Assembly (NCBI GenBank): GCA_950295325.1
Contig: OX485809.1
Span: 6,076,001 to 6,140,000 of the forward strand
Source of the DNA: Polytrichum commune
Lineage: Eukaryota; Streptophyta; Polytrichopsida; Polytrichales; Polytrichaceae
Direction: 5' to 3'
DNA: 64,000 nt
Notes under the pieces: generated by a model
What the model was told of the DNA's origin: nothing
Seen by the model: only the letters and a program-made list of their open reading frames with translations
Databases searched by the model: none
Shown: piece by piece, positions 1 through 13,560 of the stretch
Numbering within the stretch: position 1 is the stretch's first letter
Layout: each line of letters starts with the position of its first letter
Position numbers and translations under genes: made by a program

Positions 1-1888
1 AAAGTGGAGAGACAGATCAGAGAGAAAGATAATTGGAAATGAAACATTTGAAGTTGAGGAAATACTGAGCGAATTAGTACGAGGAGGAACATAACAGCGT
101 CGAAGAAGCCAATTTATAATCTAAGAAAGTTAAAACATCAAGTTAAGGCAATTGAGTGAAATATTGGAGGCTGACCTAAGTTGTTTCGCCGAGAGCCAGC
201 AAGGTTGAGAACATCTAGCCAGGAGTGAAACAGAGAGAGAGATAGCGTCAGGGAGTTAAGGATTAACATTGATACTCAGGGCCCGAGAAAGGCTATAGTC
301 ATTTGAGAGAGTTAGCGACCTGCAAAGAAGAGAAATTAGCGAGAGAGAGAAAGGAAGAGAAAGAAGCATGAATGCATATCATCAAAGAGAAGTGAGGAGA
401 CCGATAGTTAATTAGACTCAGCATGAGTGAGGGGCAAAGAAAGACAAAGGCTTATTAGGGTAGAGAAGAGTGCAGTCTAATGATGTGATTACAGACGTGT
501 TCACCCTAGAAGTGGAAGAAATATGGGTTGAGAGTGTTGCCCTCATCATTACTTAGTATATGAGGTGACTATTTGATATGGAGATGTCCCAATGGGAAAT
601 GAGTGGTTGAAGTGGATTATAGTATTGAGCATGATTAATACTTGGCTAATTAAAGCTTTAAGTTAATATTGAATATAGTCATGCATGTTTATCTTATCTT
701 GAGTTGTGCAGAGATTGCAGACCGAAAGGTTATGTGTGATGGTTCATGAATGGGATAAGTTCTTGAATGAGTATTAATGCCATTAAAATGAATAAATGAA
801 CCATTATATTAGATGAATTCATTGGAATGTGAATTGCTGCCATTGCATTGTTCTTTTGTGGTCACCAAAAGATACTAACCCGAATAGGATGAAAATCCAT
901 TGGAAGACTATTGTCCAGATACCAAAAGACTATTGACCAAGCTATTGAGCTTCACGATTGCAGTAGGTCAACAACGTAGAGTGATAGAAAATTACCCTGA
1001 AGATAGGACGGAATCACTCACGACTGAATAAGCACGAACGAACCATAAGAGTGGAGGAACGATGAATTAAAGAAGGAATGGAATAAGAAAGAACCTAAGT
1101 TGTTATTATGAACCTTAATCCAAAGTGACATTAACCCTTATAGACACTAACTCAGTCTTCCTGGAGACTTAGTACCCTGGGTTTTGTTGTTTTCAGTCAT
1201 AGCAAAAACTTACTACAGTCTGTGTGATTCACAATTGCTATCGAGATGAGACAATTCCCAAATCCCTCCAACACCTAAAAAATCTATAAAGTTGGACATG
1301 CCCATAATAGAGCTACATACTTTAAAATGAGTTTGCATTAGGGTTCCGGTCCCAAGAAATTTGGGGTCCAAATCACCCCTTAATGGACCATACATTTGAA
1401 CTTAAGAATGAACCCAAGCTTGAAAATTGATTTATCAAACTAGATGTATTTTTAACTAGGACACGTTAAGAGTTGGTAGGAAAGCACAAGGGCACGACCT
1501 CTCTTCATGCCTTGGACATGGTCCTTCATGTGAACTCTTTGGGTCCAAAAATGTTGCTCACGAATAAGGTTAGTTAATTTTGGAGTTTCTTTGGTGTTTG
1601 ACTTTATTTTAAACCCAGACTTAGTTGAACATGGTATCAACCCCTAAAACCAGGGCAACATCTCCCCAATATTGCCTTAAGAACTTTAGTGAAATTCAAC
1701 ATTTTATTAAAAAACAACATGTACATGTTATGGTGGATATGGTTATATGGATGACCTATTTGTAAAGTAAAAATATTTTACATGAATTTTTAGCCTTCCA
1801 TGTGTCCAAAACGAGAAAATTATAACACCAAAATATCCTTCTTAGCCTTTAAGGTTAAGCACACCTTAAGTTCTCCATCAACTTGGAT
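1..1888. other. Intergenic, decayed repeat
   Basis: The first 480 bases are purine-rich with many AGAG runs and look like the body of an old retroelement; no terminus or coding domain was found. Nothing supportable follows up to 1888. Confidence 0.4.
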
Positions 1889-2304
1889 GATAAGTTGAGC
1901 AATGAGGACGGACGGTGGAGCGCCACTTATCCGTCCTTGTGGGGAGGGTGGTAAATTTGTTAAGATTTTGCATCACCACCCATCCTCAAAAACGGATGAC
2001 CTCAACTTATATTGTGAGAGGCGGCTTGCAAAAGTGCCCCACCCATCCTGCAAAATGGATGATTTGTTGGTAGGGCCGGCTTGGAAGTTGAGGTTGGCTT
2101 GCAAATTGGGGTCATTTTGCAAGTCGGGGCTCCGCCTCCAAAACAAAAAAGGACAAACTCCATATTCCTCTCCGATTTCCAAGGTGCCAATGAGATTCAT
2201 CTTGCTTTTGTTTCTTCCTTGTTTTATCACCTTATATACAAGTCATGGGTGGGTCACCCGGCTTGCAAACCGAGTGACTTGAACTTATTGTGAGGATGAT
2301 CCAC

Positions 2305-3796
2305 TGTGAGCCCAAAATGGTGCCCACATGTGGTGATTAACTCTTTGAAACCAATTTTAGTTAGACTTTGATGTGTTATGATTGTTCACAAAAATATAAA
2401 AAGAGTGAAGTGTGGTGTGGATTTAAGTTTAGACATTAGGTGGTGTTGTGTGATTATTTCAAGGTTTAAGTTCAATGAGGGAATGCCTTGACTAGATGAG
2501 GATGGAGTAAGGTGAGGCACGAGGGGATCCGCGGGTTAAATGCCCACTTTAGGATCCACCTTGTTGGTTTAGGAATGGAAGAACCTTGTGGATGGGATGA
2601 GTCCCTACTTAGAAGGAAAGGGTTAAGAGGTTGTGATTGGAGGCTCTAATCCTCTCACCCTATCCTTACCTCATGACCTCTCTCTCTCTCTTTGCTACTT
2701 AAGACTTCCCCCTTTCATTTTTCCTCTCTCTTTTACCTCTTCAAGTTGCTCACTCCTCCCCTCTCTTGAGTATGGAGGTGTGTAGGAATGTATGTGGTAG
2801 TGTAGTGTGATTAGAGGGTTACATGTAGTCTAGGATTCAACCAAAGGAGGGTTAGCCAATTAATCATTAGTTTTTAGTGATAGGAGCTCATATGTCAATT
2901 TAGTTTGAATATGGTTTAGCTTAGTTGATAGCACTATATTGTGACTAGTCAAGTGCTTAAGCTAAGCATTTAAGAGGAACAGACTAAGCTGCTGGACTGC
3001 AGCCAAGACCGAACCGACTAAGCTACTGGACTGGGAGCCAAGACCGAACAGACTAAGCTACTGGACTGGGAGTTGAGACCAAACAGACTAAGCTGCTGGA
3101 CTGCAGCCAAGACCGAACCGACTAGGCTACAAGACTGAACAGACTAAGCTACTGGACTGAGAGTTGAGATTGAACAAACTAAGCTACTGACTGCATCCGA
3201 GACCGAACAGACTAAGCTACTGACTTGGTTAATTAGCTAAGGCCAAACCATATTAGCCAGCTGAGGTTGGGAGCTCAGCAATTAGCTAGAGCCTAGCATA
3301 AGTGAGTGGTATTGCTGAATTAGTTATAGATATAGTAAACCATTTTAGATCAGGTTAGTTCGTAAACAAGTGTTAGACTCATTAGATTAGGAAGGGTGAT
3401 GTGTGGAGTCACAAGTGATTGTATTTAAACATTGACTATTGAGGAAAGTGTTTCTTAACACTTGCACTCTCTTTGTCAAAATAAGATCACGGGTGCAATA
3501 AATGGAGAATGTGGAGAATCCTAGCAAGGGCAAGACAAGGGAAGTAAAGATCAAGGGTGCTAGGGGAATCTCTTTAAGGGCATGCGTGGCCAAGGCCGCG
3601 GGTTGGACCCTTGAGAAATCAAATTCCACTACAAGCCAAGAGGCTCAAAATAATAAAACAAGTTGAGTTAAGATGAAGTGAGTACCTCGGACATGGGAGC
3701 CACATAGCAATTACATTATGGTGTTATGAAGTGAATGTGATTCTCAAAACCATCACCCGGACTAGGACGCTTAAGGGTGGTGGGTTTGGCCTCACA
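2305..3796 (+). mobile_element. Solo LTR, copy 1 (TSD TCCAC)
   Basis: Begins TGTGAGCCCAAAATGGTG and ends with GGCCTCACA (TG...CA), flanked on both sides by the perfect 5-bp duplication TCCAC (2300-2304 and 3797-3801). Related ends occur at 7553 and, inverted, at 33733. There is no gag or pol coding and no second LTR, so it is read as a solo LTR of about 1.5 kb. It contains a 36-41-bp minisatellite. Confidence 0.82.
2979..3232. repeat. Minisatellite inside solo LTR 1
   Basis: About six to seven imperfect units of roughly 36-41 bp, each with 'gaacagactaagct' followed by a 'ctggactg' stretch, then 'agccaagacc' or 'gagttgagac'. It is absent from the other two copies of the LTR. Confidence 0.8.
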
Positions 3797-3801
3797 TCCA
3801 C

Positions 3802-5029
3802 CCTGCATTTTGTAGGATGGGTGGTGACGCTCAAGCAATCCTCCCTTCCCCCAAACGCCTTAAGCCATAAGTGAGACCGGTCCGTACCTGGGCTTGGTTG
3901 GCACCATGCCTTTTCCTAGCTACTAGTAACTACTTTACTACAATGAGGTGAATGGATTTACAAACATATATCAAAGAAAATTGGAAATTTTCCTTGTAAG
4001 GTCCCACCTCTCCTCTTTGTGGATAAGAGGCAACACCAACTAGCTTTACATGGGTGGATTGAGTCGTCTAGAAATTAGGACCCACCATTAAGCTTCGTTA
4101 ATGGGAGTAGCCATTGAGCTTCATTTTGAGTTGTGGATGGCATCCATTCTCCCATCCAAGGGCTCACGTCGCCTAGGGTTTAGTTGGGTGGGTTGAGTAA
4201 TGTCGATATTGTCTCTCCTCCATTCTCTACCCCTATGCTCGCCACCTCTTGCTCCCTTTGTTTGTACCTTGTTGCCTTTTTTCTAATACAATAGTGATTT
4301 GAGGCGACGTGGCAATGAACAAGGCTTTTCATCCATAAGTGTTGAAGTCAAAATTGAGACACGATTTGATTCTCATTTGGGGCTTGTATTGGGTAAGTAT
4401 TCCCATTGGCAATTCAACCTTGGTGATTTCTTATGATGAGGTTATTGATCCATGGATGGGAAGAGTGTAATTCCCGATGGTATGGAATAGAGGGTTGAGT
4501 TTGGATAGTAGGAGATTGTGATACCTACGAGTAGCATCAGATCTTGTAATCACAATTGAATCTTTTAATTGTAATCTTGTTAATGCGCAAACCAACCTCC
4601 ATGTCTATCCATTTGTACTTGTCTGGGTGATCATATGAATGGTCTTTTATGTATGCAATGATGTTCACTTTGGGTATATTCTCTTGCTAAATGGGTTGGT
4701 CCAATTCTCTCGGGTGCGAAAATGCATAAGATACTTTAGGTGTATGATGTGTCAACAACGGTCCTCTGATACGTGTGCAGATTAGCTCAATTTGGGTGCA
4801 CATCGACGCTTTAGAGGGCTCGTGCAACACTTGTTGGCCTAGGATGTTGCGAAGCACTTGAAACCAACACATGGGTTCCGTGCATTCGCAAAATACCCCC
4901 TTTCATTCATCCTAAATCTAGCCATCTTCCACCAAAAACATCTCAAGCTCGCCACCTTGACTGCCCCCTAAACTCAACATTGTAGCTAAACCTACCACGT
5001 TTTCAAAAGACAAGTACACCAAAAATGAC
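3802..5029. other. Intergenic, no gene seen
   Basis: Open frames are short and without recognisable domains. The first 60 bases continue a hairpin-like 'TGGATGATTT' type repeat that the solo LTR at 2305 interrupted. Confidence 0.4.
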
Positions 5030-5310
5030 ATTTAGTGTTTCATACACTAAATGCCAATAACCCTATGAAAGTAAGTAACATTAAATGTAAACTCAAACAC
5101 CAAATATCAACTATGATAATATGTGGAAGTTACATGTGCTGAATTTAGTGTTAATAAGGATATGAAATCCATGCTTCACAAGAAGGGAGGTGACAGCAAG
5201 AAGAGTAGGGCACATTTATGTCTAACACTAATTGTCAAGGAATTGAAAATTAGTGTTGAGCAGGGTAGGGTGGTAACAACATTATAATACAATCAAACAC
5301 TAAACATCCT
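5030..5310. repeat. Dispersed repeat shared with family A elements
   Basis: The segment 'ATTAGTGTTGAGCAGGGTAG' then 'GGTGGTAACAACATTATA' is the reverse complement of sequence inside both family A elements (25670-25760, 29650-29745). It also carries an 'ATTTAGTGTTTCATACACTAAAT' palindrome. Confidence 0.6.
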
Positions 5311-5440
5311 TCTTTTCAAAGTGTAGTTAGTAAGGGCCGGTTGGCATGGGGTTACATGTGCGGAAGGTAGGAGACACGGGGCCATGTACAAATCGGAAAC
5401 CCAATCCCTCCCACATAAGTTGAGTTACGAAACTGGCTAC

Positions 5441-5469
5441 TACATCATCATCATCATCATCATCATCAT
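5441..5469. repeat. (CAT)n microsatellite
   Basis: About nine perfect ATC/CAT units. Confidence 0.95.
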
Positions 5470-5759
5470 GCTCCTAACTCCCCAATCTTCGGTTCGAAGC
5501 CACTCATGACATGGCAAGTATCATTGGCTAGATACGAGGCCTTCCCGTGAGCCAATGAGGATGTGCCACCTATGTCCTCGGGTCCGCCGGCCGCATTGAT
5601 GGCAAGGCATATGGGAAGATCCGGGTGTAACTAAGAAGGGGCCCATCCGGGGGGGGGGGGAGGTTAGCCCTTTATGTGAGGCTCTTGAATTGTGGAGGTA
5701 CAAAGGGATCCCCTCCGGCTCTACCCTTGCCTTTCACATTCACAAGGTGTTGGTTAATA

Positions 5760-5995
5760 GCTTAGTCCGGGGAGAACCGGCGTTTAGTTGAAGATGAACC
5801 GGTAGAGTTCGAGAAATAACCGGTTGAAGTTGGAGACTTCGGGACAAATATCGATCGTTTTAGAGGAATCTAGGGAGAATATACCTTAAATGAATGAAAG
5901 CAAAACCTGAAGATCATGTCAACATGTAACCAACTGCATTTAGAGTCACTAGGATCTTGACCGACTATGGCCAAAACCTTCCCGGGCATTGGTTA
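5760..5995. repeat. Dispersed copy of the 'gatgaaccgg' repeat
   Basis: Contains 'GATGAACCGG', a 'TTTTAGAGGAATC' stretch and 'CACTAGGATCTTGACCGA', in the same order as 16290-16490 and 16930-17365. Confidence 0.6.
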
Positions 5996-6202
5996 ATAGC
6001 ATCCCACACATTGCCATTTCAAACATGATAAGCGACCCAAGGATCTCAACGATGGATAACATAGCCAATGGCCTTCACTACAATTGGAAATGGTATGTAT
6101 TGTGAGCCACATTATTGAGCTTATTCCCACATTAAAAATATTGAGGTTAATATTGTGGTTGAACACTAGTGTTGGTCTGGTATTTGGTTTTTGATATCAT
6201 TG

Positions 6203-6580
6203 GAGTAAAGGCGCCCATAACTAAACACTTAAGAGATTATGCAGCAAATGTGGAGAAGTATAAGGGCGGTGCGATTTCCTTGTGTAGGAAAATAAAAATT
6301 AAGAGGACTGTAAAATTTTTTTAGTAATTTTATTACTTAGATTGAAAAGACTGTGAATTTTATAAGCCAAAAGTTGGCCCAAACATATTACCAACATTTA
6401 GAGTCTGCCAGAATTTCTCATTTTAACCGCTCCTTCCTCCTCACTTTCAAAATCGAGGCATGTGTCATGGCATTATTGGTTGCGGCCAGATCGAAATTTC
6501 AATCCTAGCATGATTGAAATTTCGGTACTTTGTAGATTGCCGATGGGGTCTTGATCGGGAATAGGCACCTCTACTATATA
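6203..6580. mobile_element. MITE family E copy 1
   Basis: About 380 bp bounded by GAGTAAAGGCGCCCATAAC at the left and 'ATAGGCACCTCTACTATATA' at the right, an imperfect TIR of roughly 25 bp. Four colinear copies occur in this window (6203, 50344, 58873, 59391). No TSD was identified. Confidence 0.65.
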
Positions 6581-7469
6581 AAGTGTTCATAATGAGGATT
6601 TCACTTACAGGTGAAGGATTCTTGCATGGACCCAAAATGGCTAATTGTAAGAGTGGTGGCTTGAAAAGGACACAGTGTTAAGCCGAATGCAATGATTGGC
6701 CAGACAAATCATGTGTCATACCCCTAGGGATCATTCTTGGGTGCCAATGAGTTAACCATTTTGTGTGCATCCAAACGTTGAGTAATATATCATGATTCTC
6801 AAACAAAGGGAGAGTATACTATACAAAGGGGGGTTTGACTTACTTGCCTCTTTGAGAAAATGTAACTAATTATTTACAAGGAGTAAATTATGAAATAACA
6901 TGCACTTCTCATCGTTTCCTCTACTCCATCTCTGAATAGTATTGCACAAATTTCAAGCCACGATTTTTGGCTTAATTAGTTTATTTTCACCCTTTTCCAT
7001 TTTACTACCTCGAATTATAGTTAGACAACACATGTGAGCTATTAGACATACTAGGTGTGAAGATAATTTGAGCCACGCCGTTCATGATTTAATATTACTT
7101 ACTACTAGGTGTCACTATACTCTAATTTAGAATGTAAATTCTAACCAAGTAACATAGCATTATCCAACTGAGTGTGCAAGGTAGGTGAGGCCGGGAATAT
7201 GTCAGATAGTATTTGGGGAACTATACCATAGTTTTTCTCTTACCATCAAATTTAGCTTGAAATCTTACCCACATCAGTGCATGAAAGGGACCCCCAAATG
7301 GTAATGACATTACAAGGGGCTCGCTAGTCAGCCACATAAAACCGGTTTAGTTACACTGCCCTCTAACAACGAGGGCGGTTAAATCCTTAGCATCAACCCA
7401 CAAAGGTATTGGCCTCAGGCACACAAGAACTACATGGTCATTGTAGATGACATGTGAGCAAACACTACC

Positions 7470-7497
<28 letters not shown>
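7470..7497. repeat. Poly(A) tract
   Basis: 28 consecutive A residues, shortly before a G run and the left end of solo LTR 2. Confidence 0.95.
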
Positions 7498-7502
<5 letters not shown>

Positions 7503-7552
7503 CGCCCCATACCAAACATTGTTTCCCCTCCAAGAGCGAGGAGGGGGGGGGG

Positions 7553-9206
7553 TGTGAGCCCAAAATCATGTGCCACATATGTTTTTTTAGCTAGGAAGTC
7601 ATTAAAAATTAGGATTGGATTCTTCATTGATTATTTCTAAAATATAAAAAGAGTGAAACCTTAAACGTAGACTAAGTTGAGTTTGAACGATTGGTGTGGG
7701 AGTTACCATGGGGCTTAGGGGGTTAGAAGTGTTTATGTAGGAATTAATTAGATATGGGTTAATCTTTGAGTTATTAGGGACATGACGTAGGCTTGTATCC
7801 ACCTTGGGTTGTTTGATTAAGCCAAGTCACTGTTCATTTTAAGCTTAGTGCTATGTTGTTTAGAAAGGGGGGGGGGTCTGTTCAACCGGATCGACCTAGA
7901 GATTCTCGGGGCAAAGAAGGGAGGCCAGGGAAGACCGTGGCTTGGGATTCAGTCTCTCTCTCCAACCGGCGGCGAAGGGGCTGCCTCAACCGCGGCAAGG
8001 CGTTGCGGGGACCAACCGGCCATCTCCTGATGCTGTTGGTAGTTACGAGTGAGGGGGATGCCGAAGGAAGGGAGGACTGGTGTGGCCACCAGCCTGGTAT
8101 TAGGAAGACAGAGTTGACATCCGAATGCCAGAGACAGCTACCGACTTCAATGAAACTTCAGCAGGCAAGGAGGTTAGAGGCGTGGATTCTCCACAAGGGC
8201 AATAGAAGGAGGTAATGATAGTGGGGAGCCGCCGCAAGGTCGCAACCGGCTCAACCGGGAATCGGTGGAATTCGCCATCACAACCAGGCCAGGAGACGGG
8301 ACGCTCAGAGTTGAATCCTGAAGGTGAGCTGGAGGCATTCGGGAACAATTTAGTATGTCTAACTTCACAGCGAACAAGGGAGGAGAGGGGGTAACACAAT
8401 CCACAATCGAAGGGCCAAAAATTGATGTTGTAGGGAGTGTGGAAATTCAAGGGCGAATTTGAAGGTTCGGCCCGGCATTGGCCGAGCACGCAGGAATGTT
8501 GCCTCCTCTGCTGAGGTGGTTAGGATGCGGAGGGGATTGCTGGCACAGCAGGGACTGCAGCAAGGGTGACACCAGAGGGAGTTAGCGCCGAGGCAGTAGA
8601 ATTTGATCGAACACAGAAGGGCGGAGTGGGTCTGAGGTAAGATCTGAACACAAGCGGTCGCCGCGGCCAGAGGGTCTATGGACTTCTTGCGCTGAAGACT
8701 GAAGCAACTGCAGCTATGATTACTGGACTTAGGCACCTGGCAGGGGGAACCACCGAGAGTCCAGCAAGGTCGAGACTGGGGTTAAGGATAATCAAACGGG
8801 GTTAGGCCGTGAGCCCAGTAATTAGGGTTAGGGGTAGCCAGGATTTGGGTTGTGGTTAGCAGCTTGTGAGGCAGTTACTAGGGCATTAGCTAGGGGTTAG
8901 GAACTGATGAGGGCTAGCCATTGTCATAGTGGTATCATCTCTCGGCTAATGGATTGGACTAGGGCAGCACTTAGCCACAATGTGTGTGATTGTAGATTAT
9001 TGATTTAAGAATGACCATGAGGGAGCTAAGTGTTTTTAAATACTTGGAACCTAGGGGCATTGAATAAAGAATTGAGTTTCGCATAATTATACTGGGCCAA
9101 TGCAAGAGGCCAAGCCGCAAGGACTCAATGGTGTGAAACGGATACATGTGAGCCTGAGGCCCTCACCCGGACTACGATTCACAAGGGTGGGGGTTTAGGG
9201 CTGACA
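7553..9206 (+). mobile_element. Solo LTR, copy 2 (TSD GGGGG)
   Basis: Begins TGTGAGCCCAAAATCATG and ends GGTTTAGGGCTGACA, flanked on both sides by GGGGG. The insertion split a G homopolymer, so the duplication is less informative than those of the other copies. The centre (about 7860-8820) is GC-rich and open in several frames on both strands (up to 129 codons), but these frames are low-complexity and match no retroelement domain. Confidence 0.75.
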
Positions 9207-9799
9207 GGGGGGGATGTTAAGAGGGAACCTAACATATGGCAATGAGGAGGGTATCGATGGGGCACATTATACCTCCTATGGGGGAAGCAAGACAAACTCA
9301 ACCTCAATGGGTGACACCAACGCTAAAGCACAATGTACTTCATTGAACTCCATCACATTGGAGACAATGGAAGCAAGAAGAAATGTGGTGAGGACATCTG
9401 AGTCCAGATAGAACCCTAATGTGCAAGCCCTACATAATCTTTTCACAACATTTGAATGAACATCTAGAGATGGAAAGTGATCAATGAACCCCAAAAAATA
9501 CGCATGTGCCATCACAATCTTGGACTAAAATTGCCACAATCAAAGTGGGGTTGCAGCAGAGCCTGCTCGTTGAGAAAACATATATCACCACATTGCAATC
9601 AACACATGAGAATCACCAAATGAGAACTCAACATGGTCAATCTACAAAATATACATATTCGACTTTAATTTCAGTCGAATGTACCCAAATGTGGCTCCAA
9701 GATTGAACTCCCCAAGAAATGTGTATGAAACATATCACAATTCTTATTGAAGATACAATAACCATTATAGAGTGAACAACAAACAATCCTAAGTGGTTT

Positions 9800-9815
9800 G
9801 GGGGGGGGGGGGGGG
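9800..9815. repeat. G homopolymer (16 nt)
   Basis: One of about a dozen runs of nine or more G on the plus strand in this window. Confidence 0.95.
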
Positions 9816-9964
9816 TAATTATGTCTTTGACTTATGAGCATGTGACTCCTCACATTGACAATGAACAAGATATGTATACCAGATCCAAAGATCAAGAAAG
9901 AAACCCTGACTACTTTGAGTTCGATATCCTACCCTCCTTAATTATACCAATCCAAATTTTCACA

Positions 9965-9990
9965 CTATCAAAGAAGAAGAAGAAGAAGAA
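9965..9990. repeat. (AAG)n microsatellite
   Basis: Seven perfect AAG/GAA units. Confidence 0.93.
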
Positions 9991-12347
9991 TCCAACTTAT
10001 CTATATATCTAACATGTAATTTATTTTATAAAAATGTAGTCAACCTTATTTTCAAACTTGCCTGTATAGAGCCCGGCATTGTATGAGATGGCAATAAAGG
10101 CAATCAGAAAGCAAAGCATCAAAATCATTTTGGGCTACATAATTTCAGAAGGCAATGACGGCATCAAATGCAAAAGAGACAAGCACAAAAAATCCAAAAT
10201 TCATGAATGCACTGACTTTGGTTTTTATTATAATTAAACAAACAACCATAATAATCATGCATTTCATATCTCATTGGACGCCAACTATATGGGATAAAGT
10301 GACATTTTGGAGGATAAAAGAAACTTGCAATAGCACCTTTTGAACCCTAAACCCGACGCTCATAGGTTCATCAACACAAAGAGTAGAAAGTCTTGACAAT
10401 AACAACATATATAACTTAATAATTTAATGAAGAACTATGCTCTAAACTTGGGGGTACATGCCAATACATATTATCATTTTCTAATACCTAAGACGAATGG
10501 CACACTCATGTTCACCTTCGATTAGCATGACACCGGTGGGTTCTTATTGTGAAAGCAAATTGGTGTGCGGTTGTCTCCAATGTGGCCTCAAAGGCCGGGA
10601 GGGAAAGGGGGGGGGGTATGTTTCCCAAGGCACCAATTATGCAAGAATTTAATCCATCAACAAATATTTTATTCAACTCGAAATGATGGGGATGATCAGC
10701 ATGCAAGCATCTACCCAAAACAATGTAAGTCTTGCCCCCAAGCCATGCACAATAAGCCTTGGGACTAGGTGACAGACATGATGATTGGTTGACCTTAATT
10801 GAATGTGTTCTACAAAGTTTACGTCGCGAGCACTCCCCCCTAAACTTGCCCCTAGTGGAAGGGGGAGTATTTTATGGCTTGACGGGCATGGAACGAGGCG
10901 ATGGGGTCACTTCGTGCGATTAGGAATTGGAGGAAGAGGGGTGTTGAATTCGAGGCAGGGTCAACACATGGGGTTTAGTGTGGTCAAGTAGATGGCTAAT
11001 CCTTCGCACTAGCTCAGTTTCCCTTTCAAAATCTCCATGCCGCCATGGCCATCAACGTGGGGGAGGGTTCTCGTTGGACGGTGGGCTCACTGGGACAAAG
11101 CATGTCTTAGACTCGCATTTTGAAACCCAAGAATCTTTCGTGAACTAAACTAATGCCATTCTTTCACCAAGACTATGTGAATGTTATATAAATATGTTTT
11201 ACACATGAAGTGATAAATGTTCAATTTGTTTAAATTTAAATCAAATTTAATTATTTTTTTAAATAGTGCCACTCACTTGCTTGAGGAAACGTTTATGGCA
11301 AATGCCCTCCATGGAAGACCTTGCACCCCAAAAGCAAATGTTGATTGGAATGACATTTTTCACGGATGTCAACTAGAATGAGTTCCACAAAATTCAGATT
11401 ATTAATGGGACACAAACATGTGAGGGAAGGGACAAAGAGTCACAAGCTCCAAGGACAAAGAGAACCACTGGTTCGAATCCTCCGATTGCCTAAACATGTT
11501 CTTGGGCATCCAAGTCATTCACCTCTCACACACTCAAGATACAAGCTGGGAAGATTTCAGATGATGCAAAGACAACAACCACATTCAACTACTAAGTAGG
11601 CACAAGCTCAACACGGCATACGTGTGTGAAGGCTTTCAAATGAAACCACCAAAAATTGAAATGCATGCACAAAATATCCGATCGAGCATTGCACGAAGAA
11701 TTTGTGAATTTCCAGCGAAATAGCTTATATGAAGCCCAAAACTGAGATCAGATTGCAGAAACTAGAAGAACGACAGAGGTTTGAAGATTAGAAATCAACA
11801 AACCTTCAAGCAACTTCAGCCTCAGCTAGAGCCCTGCACCGTGCTTGCCAAGCCCTTCCACAAGCTATCTCTATGATAGTCTAATCTGAAATCACTAAAC
11901 CAAACACAAAGAAGATGCGGAATTCAACTAGTACTTGATTTCGCACTGCACAAGAGTGTCAATTCAGAGCGATTTTGAAGCCGCTTGCCTGACCCCGCTT
12001 CAAAGCCTTGCGACCTGCCTCAAGAGATTAGCGGCCTACGAAACAAGTTTAGCGACCTACTTGGTGTTGGTTACCGACCTACCCCACTGGCAGCTACAAC
12101 GGCCTTTTGACGACGTGGCGGACCCATCGTGCTCCTTGCGACCTACTAGACACCATGCCTCCTTGCGACCTACTAGAAATGGGTCGGTAGCATGGCGGCT
12201 GCAACTACCCGGTTCGAACCACCGGTATCGAAGAACACATACACGCTATAATCAACGGTACCCTAAATCTACAAAAAAAAATTCCTTTAGATTATCCATT
12301 CCCCTTGGGGTTTTATTGGAGTTGCTCATTTGAGCTAGATAATGTTA

Positions 12348-13233
12348 CTCCCTCCGTCCCAAAATGATTGTCCGTGTTGGTAACTTTGGCGAGATTAAGG
12401 CCCGTTGATCATTGACCATGTCGTTGTAATTAAGTGGACAGCTCATGATCCTTGCCTAGTGTTCAGTGAAAGTAATTCAAAACACTAGCTTTGAATTTTG
12501 TGAAGAAAAAAAATCATAGGCAGTTAAAAAATATATATGTTGATCTACAAAGCCAAGCAAACCATGATGACAACCGAAAAAATCCAAGAAAAGTCTACAT
12601 ATTTTAGAAGACGGTGTAAGTGGTGTGCAAGTAGGTGATATTGAACAAGTGATTGTTTAGAATTTGTTTAAAGTATGAAATACTAACATTGAATTGATGG
12701 TTTTCCACAAGGTTTTGTGATGATGCGCTCAAGTAGATAATGAATTCAAGGAATATGAAAGAAAACTCCAACTTCAAAATAGTATAGGACATGAAATCTA
12801 AGTCCAAACCCAAACTCAATCATTTGCTTTTGAGCATCACTTTTTATAATAAGTATTGAAGATCTCAACTTGATTTTCTACATTTGAGTATTCAACGTAA
12901 CAACAAAGGTCATCATGAAAAGAAATCTAATTTAAACAACGCTTTGCTACTACTTTTAGGCCTTTGACCAAAAAAAATGATGGTTTTAGTATATCGAAGC
13001 ACTTTTTTGGTCCACTTTACCATGCTTGCACCCTCTTAAAATAAAAAAACAACAACTACTCTGAAACGCCCCCCGAAGTTGTAGTGTCGGAAGACTTCTT
13101 GATGATGAAAGTTCAGCACAAGAATATTCGACTTTGAGTCTCAAATTTTTAGCCAGGCAGATAAACCGGATAATCATTTTGAGACAAGAAAAAAAATCCA
13201 GGAGATAAGACAATCATTTTGAAACGGAGGAAG
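12348..13233. mobile_element. Stowaway-type (Tc1/mariner) MITE, long copy
   Basis: TIRs CTCCCTCCGTCCCAAAATGA at the left and, reverse-complemented, CTTCCTCCGTTTCAAAATGA at the right, both running on to TTGTC; flanked by TA. CTCCCTCCGT is the classic plant Stowaway/mariner terminus. At 886 bp it is longer than most Stowaways, but no transposase was recognised. A related segment without clear ends is at 45590-46160. Confidence 0.85.
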
Positions 13234-13560
13234 TATGAAATATGTTAACATTCTACAATGTCCAAATAATCCATTTTGAACTATGTTGGTAAATCTTTTT
13301 GAATGAGATATATAATGAATAGTTATAGCATGCTTAGACTAAAACATAACACTAAATACTGTAAAGAGTGTAGTGAGAAACCAAGATTTTGTACCCTTTT
13401 TCATATCAAGAGTCCCAAGAGGTCATGCCCTAAGCCATGTTAAAGTGGCATGTTCATGAAGTGCAATTTTTTATATGTTAAATAGCTTAATGTAATTTGA
13501 GATTTGGCTCAAATGCATCATAACTTGGATGAACTTGCATTGCATCCGAAAATATACTTA

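Larger units (their letters stand above)
9212..12345. other. Intergenic, no gene seen
   Basis: Contains microsatellites and two isolated box B-like sequences (11469, 12209) but no complete tRNA, no transposon end I could pair, and no open frame above 132 codons with a recognised domain. 11935-12250 is GC-richer, with repeated 'TTGCGACCTACTAGA'. Confidence 0.4.

Noticed and set aside
1902-2282. 126-codon frame before solo LTR 1
   Set aside because: The sequence is a hairpin-rich repeat (ATGGATGA type) interrupted by the LTR; the frame has no domain and overlaps minus-strand frames equally well.
7848-8736. Several overlapping open frames of 60-129 codons on both strands
   Set aside because: They fall in the GC-rich centre of a solo LTR, overlap one another in different frames and show no domain; they reflect base composition.
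11460-12250. tRNA T-arm-like sequences GGTTCGAATCC (11469) and GGTTCGAACCA (12209)
   Set aside because: No matching acceptor stem, D-arm or anticodon arm could be folded upstream, so these are isolated box B-like matches.
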